Assembly: GCA_963210315.1 (NCBI GenBank)
Contig: OY723246.1
Location: 1 to 64,000, forward strand
DNA from: Rhynchopus euleeides
Lineage: Eukaryota; Euglenozoa; Diplonemea; Diplonemida; Diplonemidae
Length of the DNA: 64,000 nucleotides
Direction: 5' to 3'
Below, piece by piece: positions 20,501-27,012 of the stretch; within the stretch, counting starts at the first letter, position 1; the number at the start of each line of letters is the position of its first letter. The notes below the pieces were generated by a model. The model searched no databases. It was not told where the DNA came from and saw only the letters and a list, made by a program, of their open reading frames with translations. The position numbers were made by a program, and so were the translations under genes.

Positions 20501-21180
20501 GTGGGATCCTTCTCATCAATGAGGGTCGGCTTGGGGTCAACAACACACGACTGTTCGCCCCCACGTATCCCCCGTGGCACCCTCCCTGCACCCACCCATT
20601 CGCCACCCAAAGGGGGGGTGGCCCAGCTCCCGTTCCACCACCCACCCGGTCCACCCATGGGGCCCCCAAGGGGGGAGGGGAGAGACACCGGCAGCGGTAC
20701 CGTCGGCCTGGCCCCTCGGGGGACCTGGCCCAGCCAACTCGCGGGGACCGGGGGCGACCCGGGCTGCCACCCCTTCTGCTGCTGTCGGTGGGCTGGGGCG
20801 TGGTGGCCCGGCGGCTTCACCGTGAGCGGAACCGCCGCTTGCAGCATGTTGGGGGGACGTGGTGGGCGCGCCGCCACCACCGCTATCCCGCGAGAGGGGC
20901 GCATTGCCGGCGGGTGAGGCCGACGCGCTCCCCTGCCTTGCAGGCAGGGTGTCAGCAGAGGCCTCGCATGAGGCCCCTGCTCCTCTCGCCTGGCGCGCCC
21001 CTCGACAGGGGCGGCCAGCCCGCGTTCTTCCGCTACCGGGGGCGACCCGGGCTGCGCTACCGGGGGCGACCCGGGCTGCTTCTGCTCCAACGGTGCTGTC
21101 GTCAGCACCGCGAGCGCCACCACCGCCAGCGTCGCCCCCAGCTGGGCCTGCCATCGCCTGGGCGGCTCTCGCCCTTCCAT
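11545..21180 (-). CDS. Non-LTR retrotransposon polyprotein with OTU, RT, endonuclease, RING and captured WD40
   Basis: 3211 codons from ATG 21,180 to stop 11,545. Order: hydrophobic leader (~15-30); Pro-rich stretch; Cys-rich repeats (from Cys212, and again ~470-630) interrupted by a degenerate WD40-like segment (~320-455); hydrophobic multi-span region (~640-830); OTU-like domain (NDCGY, Cys1040; GHYEQV, His1150); C2H2-like finger (from Cys1209, SYLTPHMDGH) and a second Cys cluster; RT (~1500-1760) with NAFNAVD, QQGDPLGPLLFS and YLDDG 1714-1718; restriction-like endonuclease (Cys2042-x2-Cys-x8-His-x4-Cys, RRPGDV, AIDVAVVNP); a weak OTU-like segment; a RING-type finger (2499-2536); OTU domain (GDCLFD Cys2673; GHFVPVV His2793); and a further Cys-rich finger. 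RT plus endonuclease give target-primed insertion; OTU domains probably process the polyprotein or remove ubiquitin. The ORF is intact. The multi-span and WD40 parts are unusual and could be passenger sequence. Confidence 0.9.
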   Translation of the reverse strand: MEGREPPRRWQAQLGATLAVVALAVLTTAPLEQKQPGSPPVAQPGSPPVAEERGLAAPVEGRARREEQGPHARPLLTPCLQGRGARRPHPPAMRPSRGIAVVAARPPRPPNMLQAAVPLTVKPPGHHAPAHRQQQKGWQPGSPPVPASWLGQVPRGARPTVPLPVSLPSPLGGPMGGPGGWWNGSWATPPLGGEWVGAGRVPRGIRGGEQSCVVDPKPTLIDEKDPTRTCDDNNTVKETGAKAAFDKGVAGPGEDGQACKDPNMKYSRRNDVICTCEKGPSRTSIGAAERGDGQTRVADTGRAKGCAVQLTPRRLRVRTPAVFASMHRNNTYRIALTGCETPRAAGHYDNGHITTCGAITTAGLAHSNGTFSTAFPVCGTRWATGDSDDTICRQLTSTKEVGCMLDCSVYRAARTHGERLATGDDKGKVRVRGLKGLRSATVRERRSGVVYSMARSGLRKFSGPGGMCGGRQTCADPKPALSDLKGSTCTCVDNNTVTVTGVKTTYTRDEAVAKPGGDGRTKDPNMKCLGDDVICTRGKDPSLTNTGAHVWGDEQSRTRRDDVIGTCDEDPSLTDTGASAAGSKGECESKRAGPGGGGQTSGDPRPTLTGLKTVCGSGNDGTCGAGWGLHGRARLLRVLWWAAQRSGIMGPMVAGVALLCGDVGASVAWVAQVTGRAAWGLMAAGRLRVARLQLVWIGWTLWCGASVEAEAGGWEGLPGCSAVLLSAGWLGAQWAILRARVAWWPSVAQACILALWMVVALAGVADPMGLLPAWGAEGFVWMDGAAGAAGGWVLELCGVASPWLLLGGAQLSIWWLFGTRRRKGRQPRRRWRARRPGRAVSQWWVGGGRLLMRRSAVMGVRGFRDARSEGSVMCPGPGLGVKCGSSECWRPHGPPEEALAELRGVGVRSCVPGENLEVSAGALQRWADTGECVVVWVQGGQQPVVYAAPSYRAKTRAALRRYPKVVLAPSETGVACAVTSEAQATRLMERGLLVWDGSAPRLQLPPDALRGGGKGPDMRDVDASLPAGASRVPNASLNDCGYLALGYKQGDVQGVRETIATLATQQPSLRNMLGTAEAYAGYLAGVRGERHMDHLTLQLVARQGRFQVLVVQPGQPNLLIGPKPKRPKAERGPGKVSTSPVKVVALAGGHYEQVRIGDTVRETVMAQLEEGARSPILTARNAVEQPSESSGEEDLTGKLVDVPTAGRWCPIDSCSRSLVQGGAPFASKSYLTPHMDGHMAEGCFGPHAMQEILRQAGLRTCAVCSRVMSLLASRRKAEEVCDRCHPTVQEEEIGSPSSAQGRYEGLPSWEQIAQADVRTWESVPKELQGEWAGLFRDACREVATTQTDGSWRVLAMLPLLVLRKEKMGKSRKAQTLRQRRMMLGRLRQGEFAQVWAAEAGKRQPAGPSRASRGSQDPTEEHRRWQGRVQKLTAQGRTSAAVKALTPEAVAPKDTDTLKKLKAKHPVGKVARCSKPDATLCDAFSPLQVLQGVKGFPTGSAGGALGLRPDHLKAAVTHPTARALPALTHLVNAMARGAAPASVQPWLAGANLTALRKSEKEVRPIACGESLRRLVAKLLAARHRDEAKAVLLRSGQVGVAVRQGAEAATAVTANYAARRRGQDACILKVDFTNAFNAVDRSAFLREVEQKFPGMLPWVAWCYASPSKLQFGKECVTSSCGVQQGDPLGPLLFSLAIAPVAEEVKQIKGIHGAVWYLDDGVIMGSGYAVGQAYRLIVERCKHLGLQVREDKCELVDLSGRGTGHSVQEWAGWGLKVVEKPKNSPIPGIRWMRDGNFELLGAPIGDAAWCEQFMSERVDQFVTSLDALDKLTDSQAAFALLRECLGFARMVFFMRAIGFKGVTGYLKRYDARVQRSLAKLLGYDDDCLPQEAMLQASLPVRIGGLGIRKSADHWHAAALASSAGTAALCRRLDRDFVWDAEGWRQTASSYNEMVAEGWRLDTEAPPERAPEQRSLSLGILERWYNALMDEADAVTRARMQSLLLPGCGAWLTGNPARWEAMPPLPFQAVLRYRLGLPLYESLARCECCGKDGVMDAHGLHATLCEKGGGAITRHEAVADALLRAARQGGLRAERETLGLLEGDRRRPGDVTLQQGFLDGRVTAIDVAVVNPLAPSFLQLAARTVGGAAARRQTTKVWKYREDEAVRTGRLAFEPFVVELFGGWGQRAHSIMNRLVSLGAAKLGVGRVQVAQQTARSMGWAFQKAVGASLESCGRLCTVAGQGRQRVELTKTPVIDPETYVKFGDLMPGVVMEEVPPDAPDVDEDEGSEGDDAPPSDPTPQEERVFDAKLAQWRRRCDPGGSRTVGQCVTGCAASLPAWYQLKQLGAVLPRGKAGDGLSAIMAGRGAPCSLSQARRQAVALVLHAPALRREVDDPTEWSRRMLAPQEADGSMAECAWADLALLRALAVVTRSEILVIRDFGEPVLCRPAPGAQVGGRFSLCAVGKGFVRVDVDMDLSQMPEGPEAELGTQMDRVVAGDKGAECHICAVEIPPRARHLRCGHCMRAACEACGGSGLPCACPKIQLVKASEAGRSQGWAAPTGVKQEMEVDAAEDQAEAGETSIGGCVYLDGCAPTPQGTPMATDANAEPASEEERQAREASRWQLVQELAGTEPVAAFIAQWQSAAPSDVSQCLGVEELVRSLQGQVRWKAAYTVGDCLFDAVVAQLPTGLKVTAAEARTRAVKAVMQHAGLRTMVEGGEPEVWAQQMSRRGAGPGLQSWADELVLGGLARALRITILSFRRQGCGVRVWRAAERAVAMAAVAFVDESGQADGTAVGHFVPVVLPEPLQQWAREVDTCPVGQDKRVRGCEQAKRMRLQVGWQTSCGACTTPVGPRGCWGCGECGVAVCLTCRERCPTAYRGCSGAPPVPPPTGSRGPRQTGGDVTSLGEGSNNKPSAIPQQTTEAQTSGAAEEAPRAARASAEAATAAPATTTTATTAAETTPLGEGSTTTPSAILQQAPASAATTTAAVQEALPQGDFAFDDDEVQEEMSDNVAEQSDGSMGGNQQQTATRVSWVRIPAERARKEQWAGSSEDGTAMVEGVRVFPCAAMAAASGAADAACIPDSADGWEGLFGRNGPHAGAAATAHCVFKQWIADRRAVDATYYTTGGRQGSQEGNAEYLACKRVDSHANKRQKAALKRKRRVQRQERDRRDGGRGSGDCRDRRGGDGADRGSGRERRAGRHEPTIMGAGRGARR
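19815..20220 (-). other. WD40-like segment captured inside the non-LTR ORF
   Basis: Residues about 320-455 of the polyprotein match, in order, the WD40 fragment at 29,745-30,450: the blocks PVCGTRWATG, DDTICRQLTST and LKGLRSATVRERRSG correspond to SVCGTWLATC, EDGTICVWLTST and LKGTPSATVLEGRSD. The match extends to nucleotides (CGTCCCACAGACAG in both). Copy 1 lacks this segment between its Cys repeats and hydrophobic region. WD signature residues are mostly lost, so a working propeller blade is doubtful. Confidence 0.7.
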
Positions 21181-21519
21181 CGCTCGTGCTCGTGGGGTTG
21201 GGGGTTGGGGGAGTGGAGGGGGATGGATGGTGGGGAACAGAGCCCAAGGGACAAGTGGCCCAAGGGGGAGTGGGTTGGTGGTTGCTGTAAAATGAAATCT
21301 AGGCCCAACCAGCCCTCCCGGCTCTGCCCGCCCACAAGGTCAAGAAGATTGGAAAGGGGAAAAGGGTGAGGGAAGGGGTGGAATGGGGGATGCCCAAGGG
21401 AGGGGGGGGGGCCCAACCGAACCCAACCGACCAGGGAGCACGAGTGTGTATACCAATGAAGTACAGAAACTGTAGCAATGAAGTACAGAAACTGTAGCTT
21501 AAGAAATCGTTGGTGGTGG

Positions 21520-21770
21520 CTGCATGCACTCAGCTCATGGATTTGTCCTGATCTGCATGCACTCAGCTCATGAATTTGTCCCGATCTGCATGCACTCAGC
21601 TCATGGATTTGTCCCGATCTGCATGCACTCAGCTCATGGATTTACCCTGATCTGCATGCACTCAACTCAGCTCATGGATTTACCCTGATCTGCATGCACT
21701 CAACTCAGCTCATGGATTTACCCTGATCTGCATGCACACACTCTTTATCCTGATCTGCCTGCACTCGTGA
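21520..21770. repeat. 33/27-bp minisatellite adjoining non-LTR copy 2
   Basis: Same GATCTGCATGCACTCAGC units as at 7795-10,580, here directly abutting the 5' end of copy 2. Some units carry an extra CAACTCAG. Confidence 0.9.
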
Positions 21771-22310
21771 TGAGCCTCGTGTTCTGTTCGGAACTTACGA
21801 CGGAAGGAACTTGCGAGTGGGTGAGATGCCGTAGATTCACGCCACCCTCTCGCCGACTGACACTCCCTGGCACAACACACAAGGAAACAGCGGGTCGGGT
21901 TCTGCTGCGTTGCGAGGCTAGAAAGGGACACGGTGCAAATCCTCGCTGCAGAGAGAGCACTGCGTCAATCATCTGCCCTCTCCTCATCTTAGAACCGCGT
22001 CAGCTGCCTCCAAACAGAGAACAAGGCCGCGTTGTGAAGCGAGAAAGGAAGAGAGTGCACAACACAAACAAATACGCAAGCAGGTGCAACACGACGGCAA
22101 ACACGAAGGCAGGGAACAGGGTGACGAGACACAGGACTCAGGGTGAAACGGAAGACACGGCAGACACAGTGACTGAGGTTTTGTTGTTTGCGTTGGGTGG
22201 TGTGAAGACCCACCTCCCGCAGAGGCTGAGGGCAACACCATACAGCTGCGAGTCCACCTTCCCCAGACACTCTCCTGTGCTGAGGCGGTATAGTCATGGG
22301 CCCCCAAACA
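21771..22310. other. Intergenic stretch without recognisable gene
   Basis: Mixed-composition sequence. No frame on either strand gives a recognisable protein or consistent codon use. Confidence 0.4.
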
Positions 22311-22498
22311 TACTTTTCATAAACATATATTTTTGCCAAAAATATGTTTCATTTTTATATTGCGTTACTGGGTTACTATTTTTATATTTTTCGAAAATAT
22401 TTCCAAAATATTTTTATATTTTGGAAATATTTTGAAAATATTTCGAAAATATTTTTATATTTCGGAAATATTTTGAAAATATTCCAAACATAAAAAAA
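22311..22498. repeat. AT-rich word array (AAATATTT)
   Basis: Built from overlapping, mostly self-complementary words such as GAAAATATTT and TTTTTATATTTTGG. The same words recur at 22,832-22,885 and 29,740-29,830. It could fold into many alternative hairpins. Confidence 0.7.
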
Positions 22499-22499
22499 T

Positions 22500-22831
22500 A
22501 CCGTATACGTAAATATTATGGAACGTAAATATTATGGAACGTAAATATTATGGAACGCTGGTGGGTTGGCGTTCCAGATTTTTTTCGTTCCATAATATTT
22601 ACAGGGCTTTCTGCGACTCGGGGACTTGGACCAGGTGATCGGACGGCGTACAGAGTCCCTGACGGGACCTACTCGTGCACTTTTCGCGCGATTCCTGACG
22701 CAAGCCGTCCTCACCACCGAGTCCCCAACTGGCCCTGTAAATATTTTGGAACGTAAATATTATGGAACGGACCGGCCAAAAATGGGCCCGTTCCATAATA
22801 TTTACGTTCCATAATATTTACGTATACGGTA
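22500..22831. mobile_element. MITE-like element with nested inverted repeats, copy 1
   Basis: The outer ends are inverted: CCGTATACGTAAATATT at the left and its complement at the right. Inside the ends, the 16-bp word GTAAATATTATGGAAC occurs in direct and inverted tandem, flanking about 150 bp of GC-richer unique sequence. A near-identical copy lies inverted at 43,472-43,820. There is no coding capacity. Seen: inverted ends and a second copy. Inferred: DNA-transposon-derived. Confidence 0.75.
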
Positions 22832-22884
22832 TGTTGAAAATATTCCAAACATAAAAAATATTTTCAAAAATATAAAAATATGTT

Positions 22885-23423
22885 GGAAAAAACCTTCCTA
22901 ATCCGGCGATTTATAGGGGGACCCTTTTCGAATTTTTTTTTGGGGAAGGGGTAAATTGAACGTTTTTGGCCATTTGAAGCCACTGCGAGCATTCCCGGGC
23001 CTCGGAAATCAGATTTTTGCCCCTGAAATGCGGTACCGGTCCGGACGAAAATCCGAAAAATTCGCGCCAAAAAATGACCCCCAAAGCTGCGGTCTGGGTC
23101 CAAAGGATTTGTGCCAAGGGCCGTTATGGACACCCCGTAAACCCTTCTGGGACCAAAAAGTGCACGAAAGGGGTTAAAACGGCCTAATTCGTTGATTTGT
23201 TGCATTTCCCAGCCAAAAATCGATTTTTTGGCTTGGCGAGTAGTTGGCGAAAATCGCGAAAAATCCCAAAAATATCGATTTTTCACAGAGGCCCAAAAAC
23301 GTGTTCCTGGGTGGAAAATGGGACCAAAAACCGGGTTCTGGCCATTTCTGGGTGGTTTTTCGGGGTTTCCAGACAATGTTCGCCATTTTTCTGCCCGAAA
23401 CCCCAGCCTGCTTGCATACACGT
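22885..23423. repeat. Dispersed repeat R, longest copy
   Basis: Starts near CCTAATCCGGCGATTT and contains AATTGAACGTTTTTGGCC and CATTCCCGGGCCTCGG. Related pieces occur at 35,685-35,840, 36,255-36,330, 41,575-41,760 and 42,225-42,270. Rich in G/C homopolymers and AAAAATCG words; no coding frame. Confidence 0.7.
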
Positions 23424-23581
23424 TAAGTCGAATAAATTAGACATAAGCAGAAGAGCAACATCATCATGTTCGTGAGAATGTCACCCCCCAAGCGGAGGCC
23501 GAGGGTGACATTCTCTCGGGGTACCCTAGGTAAGTCTAATAAACTAGACATAACCAGAAGACCAACATCATCATGTTCGTG
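23424..23581. repeat. Perfect hairpin flanked by 51-bp direct repeats
   Basis: Direct repeats at 23,424-23,474 and 23,531-23,581 (four mismatches) flank a perfect 12-bp stem: GAGAATGTCACC (23,474-23,485) pairs with GGTGACATTCTC (23,504-23,515) around an 18-nt loop. The stem resembles the AAAATGTCACTC/GAGTGACATTTT ends of YR2, so this could be an end-to-end remnant of a related element. Confidence 0.7.
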
Positions 23582-23589
23582 CTAGCACT

Positions 23590-24810
23590 TTGTGCGCCAA
23601 AAAACAGGTTACGCTCTTCATTTGGCTGCGTTCAACGAAAAAAAGACACTTCTTTCTGGAGTTTAGCTAGCACGATTCAGTTGGTCAAATCATTTGTCTG
23701 GTTTCTTCTGCCCCCCACCCCCGTGCAAGGTCATGTGCCCCATCCCATCGCTTGTTGTCTTGATTGCAGGGCTCCGCACTTTTTTGCTGTGCATGCTTGC
23801 GCTTCTCGCCTCCACACACCACCCTGGGGGGAGGGACAGAGGGCGGAGGGGGCTACACACTTACACAACCGATTCGGTCAAACAATGCCACGTCATCCCC
23901 ATTGGGGTCCTGGACCGCGGCGTCTCTCCCAGCGAATTGGTGTCGTCATCAGGCAGGCTAAGTAGTTGTCTACACAGGACATTGGTTTTAAGGGGGTCTG
24001 AGTTCTGCGGAACTGGCTTCAAGGGACGCCCCCTCGTAATGACTGGGTGGATGGAGCCAAGTAATACCAGGTGGTCGGACACCGGAACTCTCGGCATTTA
24101 TTAGTCGCGGGAACTGTGTCCGTGTGGTCGGGTGTGACCCCTTCCGATTCCACTGATTCCACTCTTGAACATGTAGTGTTGAAAGATACTTGGTGTTCTG
24201 ATGTTTTACAGGGTACTTGACAAAGGAAAGAGGGTGGTCAGTCTTGTGATCCACCCTGAATCCTTCCTGTGAGCAGCAGATCCACAACACCTCGACTTCT
24301 TTCAGCGGCTGTATTGATATTGCCTGACACAGCAAACATGATTCAATTGGAGGAACAAGCCTCGTACACCAGCGGCCCAAAAGGTGGATTCCATGTATGG
24401 TTTTAGGATTTCCCTTACTACTGATGGTGTAGAGACTACAAAGCCTGACCTGATGACGCCGCCATGAACCTGGGAGACACGCCGCGTGAGAAGGGACCTC
24501 GGTGCGGGGTGGCGTGAAGATCCTGCCTGAGTGCCCTCGTCGGGACCCGCGGTAAACCGTGGCGTTCCCCCCGAGGCAAGTCCAGGACGAAGGTTGCAGA
24601 TAACCGCTGCACCTCTTCGTCCGAAAGGAGCTCACAGGATAGGGGAACTGCCCACACCCCACTCACGACAGTGTATCCGAAAGGTGCACTGCGCGTGTGG
24701 TGGCGGTGTCGGGTCCAGACCCACCTCGTTCCCCCATGCCCGTCAGTTGTTGCCCCTCCAGGGGTGGCTGCTGTCTGGCATGGGGGGCGCCCTCCCTGCC
24801 TTGCAAGGAA
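23590..24810. other. Stretch without recognisable gene
   Basis: A minus-strand frame of about 220 codons runs through 23,988-24,662, but its composition (many Ser, His, Pro, Trp; no conserved motif) does not look like a protein I know. It could be an eroded coding fragment. Nothing else is supported. Confidence 0.3.
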
Positions 24811-24886
24811 AAATGTAGAACGGCATGCTGCCCGTTTCTTCATTTTTTCACCTTGCCTGGCAGGGGGGGGCCCACCCTCACGGGGG

Positions 24887-25115
24887 GAAAAGTGTCACTG
24901 CGCTTTGTTCGGCACTTTTTGCTTTGGTTTCTTTTTTGCGTTGACGCTTCCACACTCACACTCCTGCTGATGATGGTGTCGTGAGTGAGGAGCACAAGGG
25001 CACGAACAAGCACGCGACACTTTCCGCCCACATCGAAGTGTGCTGAAAAAGTGTCACTGCGCTTTGTTCGGCACTTTTTGCTTTGGTTTCTTTTTTGCGT
25101 TGACGCTTCCACACT
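24887..25115 (-). repeat. YR1 split direct repeats A1-B1-A2
   Basis: The arm beginning AGTGTCACTGCGCTTTG occurs twice in tandem (24,891 and 25,050), each copy ending in core GCGTTGACGCTTCCACAC (24,938 and 25,097). Between them lies the B arm, identical to that at 29,521-29,616. Confidence 0.9.
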
Positions 25116-27012
25116 ACCCTCGTCCGAGGGGCGCTGTTGTGGAAGACAGCGGTCTGGTTGGCTGCATTTGGTCTAAGGGTGTGACATCGAGTGAGATCGG
25201 CGCCGGATGGACGACCCCTCTCGTATAGCAGTCCGCGCGTTGCTCTGTCGTCGGGACCCACACCGCATCCAGCGTGAGATTCTTTGCCGTCGCAGTGTTC
25301 ACGATGTGTTGTAGCAGGATATTTCCCCGAAAGTTGCTGCAGTGTCCCTTTACGAGGCAGTGCACCAACGGCAGGTTGTCGATGTAGCAGCGCACTGTGC
25401 ACCCGCTCGCGATGATGAGTCTGAGTCCCTGTAGGGCCGCGTAAGCCTCCTTCAGGAAGATGTGCGCCCCGCGTTCCTGCTCGGAGAACACTCCCTGCGA
25501 CACCCTCTCTGACGTCCCCTCGATCGCGATCGCCGCCCACGCTGTGCTCGACGCGTCGCTCCAGACCGAGGCGCCTCGTGTGTGTGGCACACATGTCAGC
25601 CAGCTATTCTGTTCGAGGAAGGACATCCGCAGGCGCAGCTCGTGCCGCACCGAGGGTGGTACCACCGCCTTTAAGTCCCACTTTCCCTTATCTTCCAGCG
25701 TTGTCCGGGCAATCCTCCTGATGTAGGACAGCATCGCTGGCGCGAAACAGAGCGGGCTGCGCGTCACGTAACTCTGCCACACCACACTACCGAAAATCTT
25801 GAAGGCGCGCCTCGGCGTTACGTCTCCTGCGATCATCTCGGCCAGCTCCAAACGATCGGCCAGCTTTCTCACCCACGCCGGGTCCATCCTCAATGAGTGG
25901 GTCAGCAGATCAAAGTCAATCCCGAACGCCACGAAACGCTGCGTCGGGGCGCCGCACTGCGTGTCGTCCATGTTCAGCTCCACGTTGCAGGCTTTGCACC
26001 GCCCCAGGAAATCCCGATACCGCTGATCTGCCTCTGCGTGGCTCGACGCTACGATGCAAAAATTGTCGATCCACACCTCGCCGTGCGGCTGCGGGAGAAG
26101 CACCCGCGCGCTCCTGTGCGCAATAGCTGGGGAGTACGACCAACCCATGCACAGTACCTGCAGGCGAGCGTCGACGAAATCGTTCCGCTTGTCACCGATA
26201 CGCACCCCGAAGAACTTCTGTATATCCTCCGCCACCGGGAACTGGTAGAACCAGCTGCGCGCATCGGCCAATACAACCCAGTCAGCGTTAGCCAGCCTCT
26301 GGGCCACTCTCGTGATGGAATTTAGGCGCATGTCGGGCGGGGGCTTCATCGCCTTGTTCAGCGTCCTGGCGTCCACTATAAACCTGAGGCCCCCGCTCTT
26401 TTTGGCCACGGTGTAGGCCGGGTGGATCAGCGTTGATTCTTCTTGCACCAAGACCCCGTAGTCCTCCAGCTGCCCGAGGTGCTGGAGCATGTGTCTGGAC
26501 ACCTTTCGCTTCTCCCTCGCGAACGCCCCTTCACGCCCCGGCAGCAGTGCCTCGCGGAACACCGCCGTGTCCGTTATCATGTCGATGACCCCGTCCAGCT
26601 CGCCGTCCGTGTCGAGTTGTCTCAATGCCTCGATGTCCAGTCGTGTAGTCCCGATGGGGGCGAGCTTCTGATGTTGTCCCGTGTCCCCCTGCTCGTGTGG
26701 TCGAACAGTCGTGTCCCCCAGAGGCACTCCGATCTCTTCTCCGTATATGTGTTCCACTGCCGGCCCGTAGTCCGCGTCCTCCTGTCCGCTGCTCCAGTTT
26801 TCGTAGCCCCAGTCTCCCTCCACCGTCTTTCGCTGTGGCACCCGTGGTGGTGGAAGACGCCCTCGCTCGTCGTCGTCATCCGGTGTCGCGTCGTACATCG
26901 GGGCTGCGGCTAGAAGCCGCCTCATCTTCTTTTGCATAGGAGGGAAATGGGATGCCACGATGTCTCCGTCGCGACGCCGCCGCTTTGCCCTGCGCTTTTT
27001 AGACCTCACCAA
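25114..27012 (-). CDS. YR1 reverse transcriptase-RNase H
   Basis: 632 codons; the frame overlaps the end of the recombinase ORF by a few bases. The first codon at 27,012 is TTG; the first ATG is at 26,937 (MQKKMRRLL), so expression is by reinitiation or frameshift. RT motifs: KKSGGLRFIVDARTLN, motif A VVLADARSWFYQFPV, motif B MGWSYSPAIAHRSAR, motif C WIDNF in place of the usual Y-x-D-D. Then an RNase H domain: WSDASSTAWAA, FLKEAYAALQ, CYIDNLPLV and QRADCYTRG supply Asp-Glu-Asp-Asp positions. This fits DIRS-group RT-RNase H. The Asp-Asn in motif C is also present in YR2. Stop at 25,114, just inside the A2 core. Confidence 0.88.
   Translation of the reverse strand: MVRSKKRRAKRRRRDGDIVASHFPPMQKKMRRLLAAAPMYDATPDDDDERGRLPPPRVPQRKTVEGDWGYENWSSGQEDADYGPAVEHIYGEEIGVPLGDTTVRPHEQGDTGQHQKLAPIGTTRLDIEALRQLDTDGELDGVIDMITDTAVFREALLPGREGAFAREKRKVSRHMLQHLGQLEDYGVLVQEESTLIHPAYTVAKKSGGLRFIVDARTLNKAMKPPPDMRLNSITRVAQRLANADWVVLADARSWFYQFPVAEDIQKFFGVRIGDKRNDFVDARLQVLCMGWSYSPAIAHRSARVLLPQPHGEVWIDNFCIVASSHAEADQRYRDFLGRCKACNVELNMDDTQCGAPTQRFVAFGIDFDLLTHSLRMDPAWVRKLADRLELAEMIAGDVTPRRAFKIFGSVVWQSYVTRSPLCFAPAMLSYIRRIARTTLEDKGKWDLKAVVPPSVRHELRLRMSFLEQNSWLTCVPHTRGASVWSDASSTAWAAIAIEGTSERVSQGVFSEQERGAHIFLKEAYAALQGLRLIIASGCTVRCYIDNLPLVHCLVKGHCSNFRGNILLQHIVNTATAKNLTLDAVWVPTTEQRADCYTRGVVHPAPISLDVTPLDQMQPTRPLSSTTAPLGRG

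Larger units (their letters stand above)
11490..21514 (-). mobile_element. Non-LTR retrotransposon, copy 2 (complete ORF)
   Basis: The 5' end at about 21,514 is defined by sequence shared with copy 1; upstream it abuts the 33/27-bp minisatellite. The 5' UTR (21,181-21,514) again carries a tandem duplication of the TTTCTGTACTTCATTG block. The 3' boundary is uncertain: a C-rich homopolymer (minus sense) lies past the stop, and no poly(A) tail is obvious. The two copies are clearly diverged, so they represent related subfamilies rather than one recent duplication. Confidence 0.8.

Noticed and set aside
23988..24662. 224-codon minus frame
   Set aside because: No motif, odd composition and no homologue recognised; kept only as a note in the gap description.
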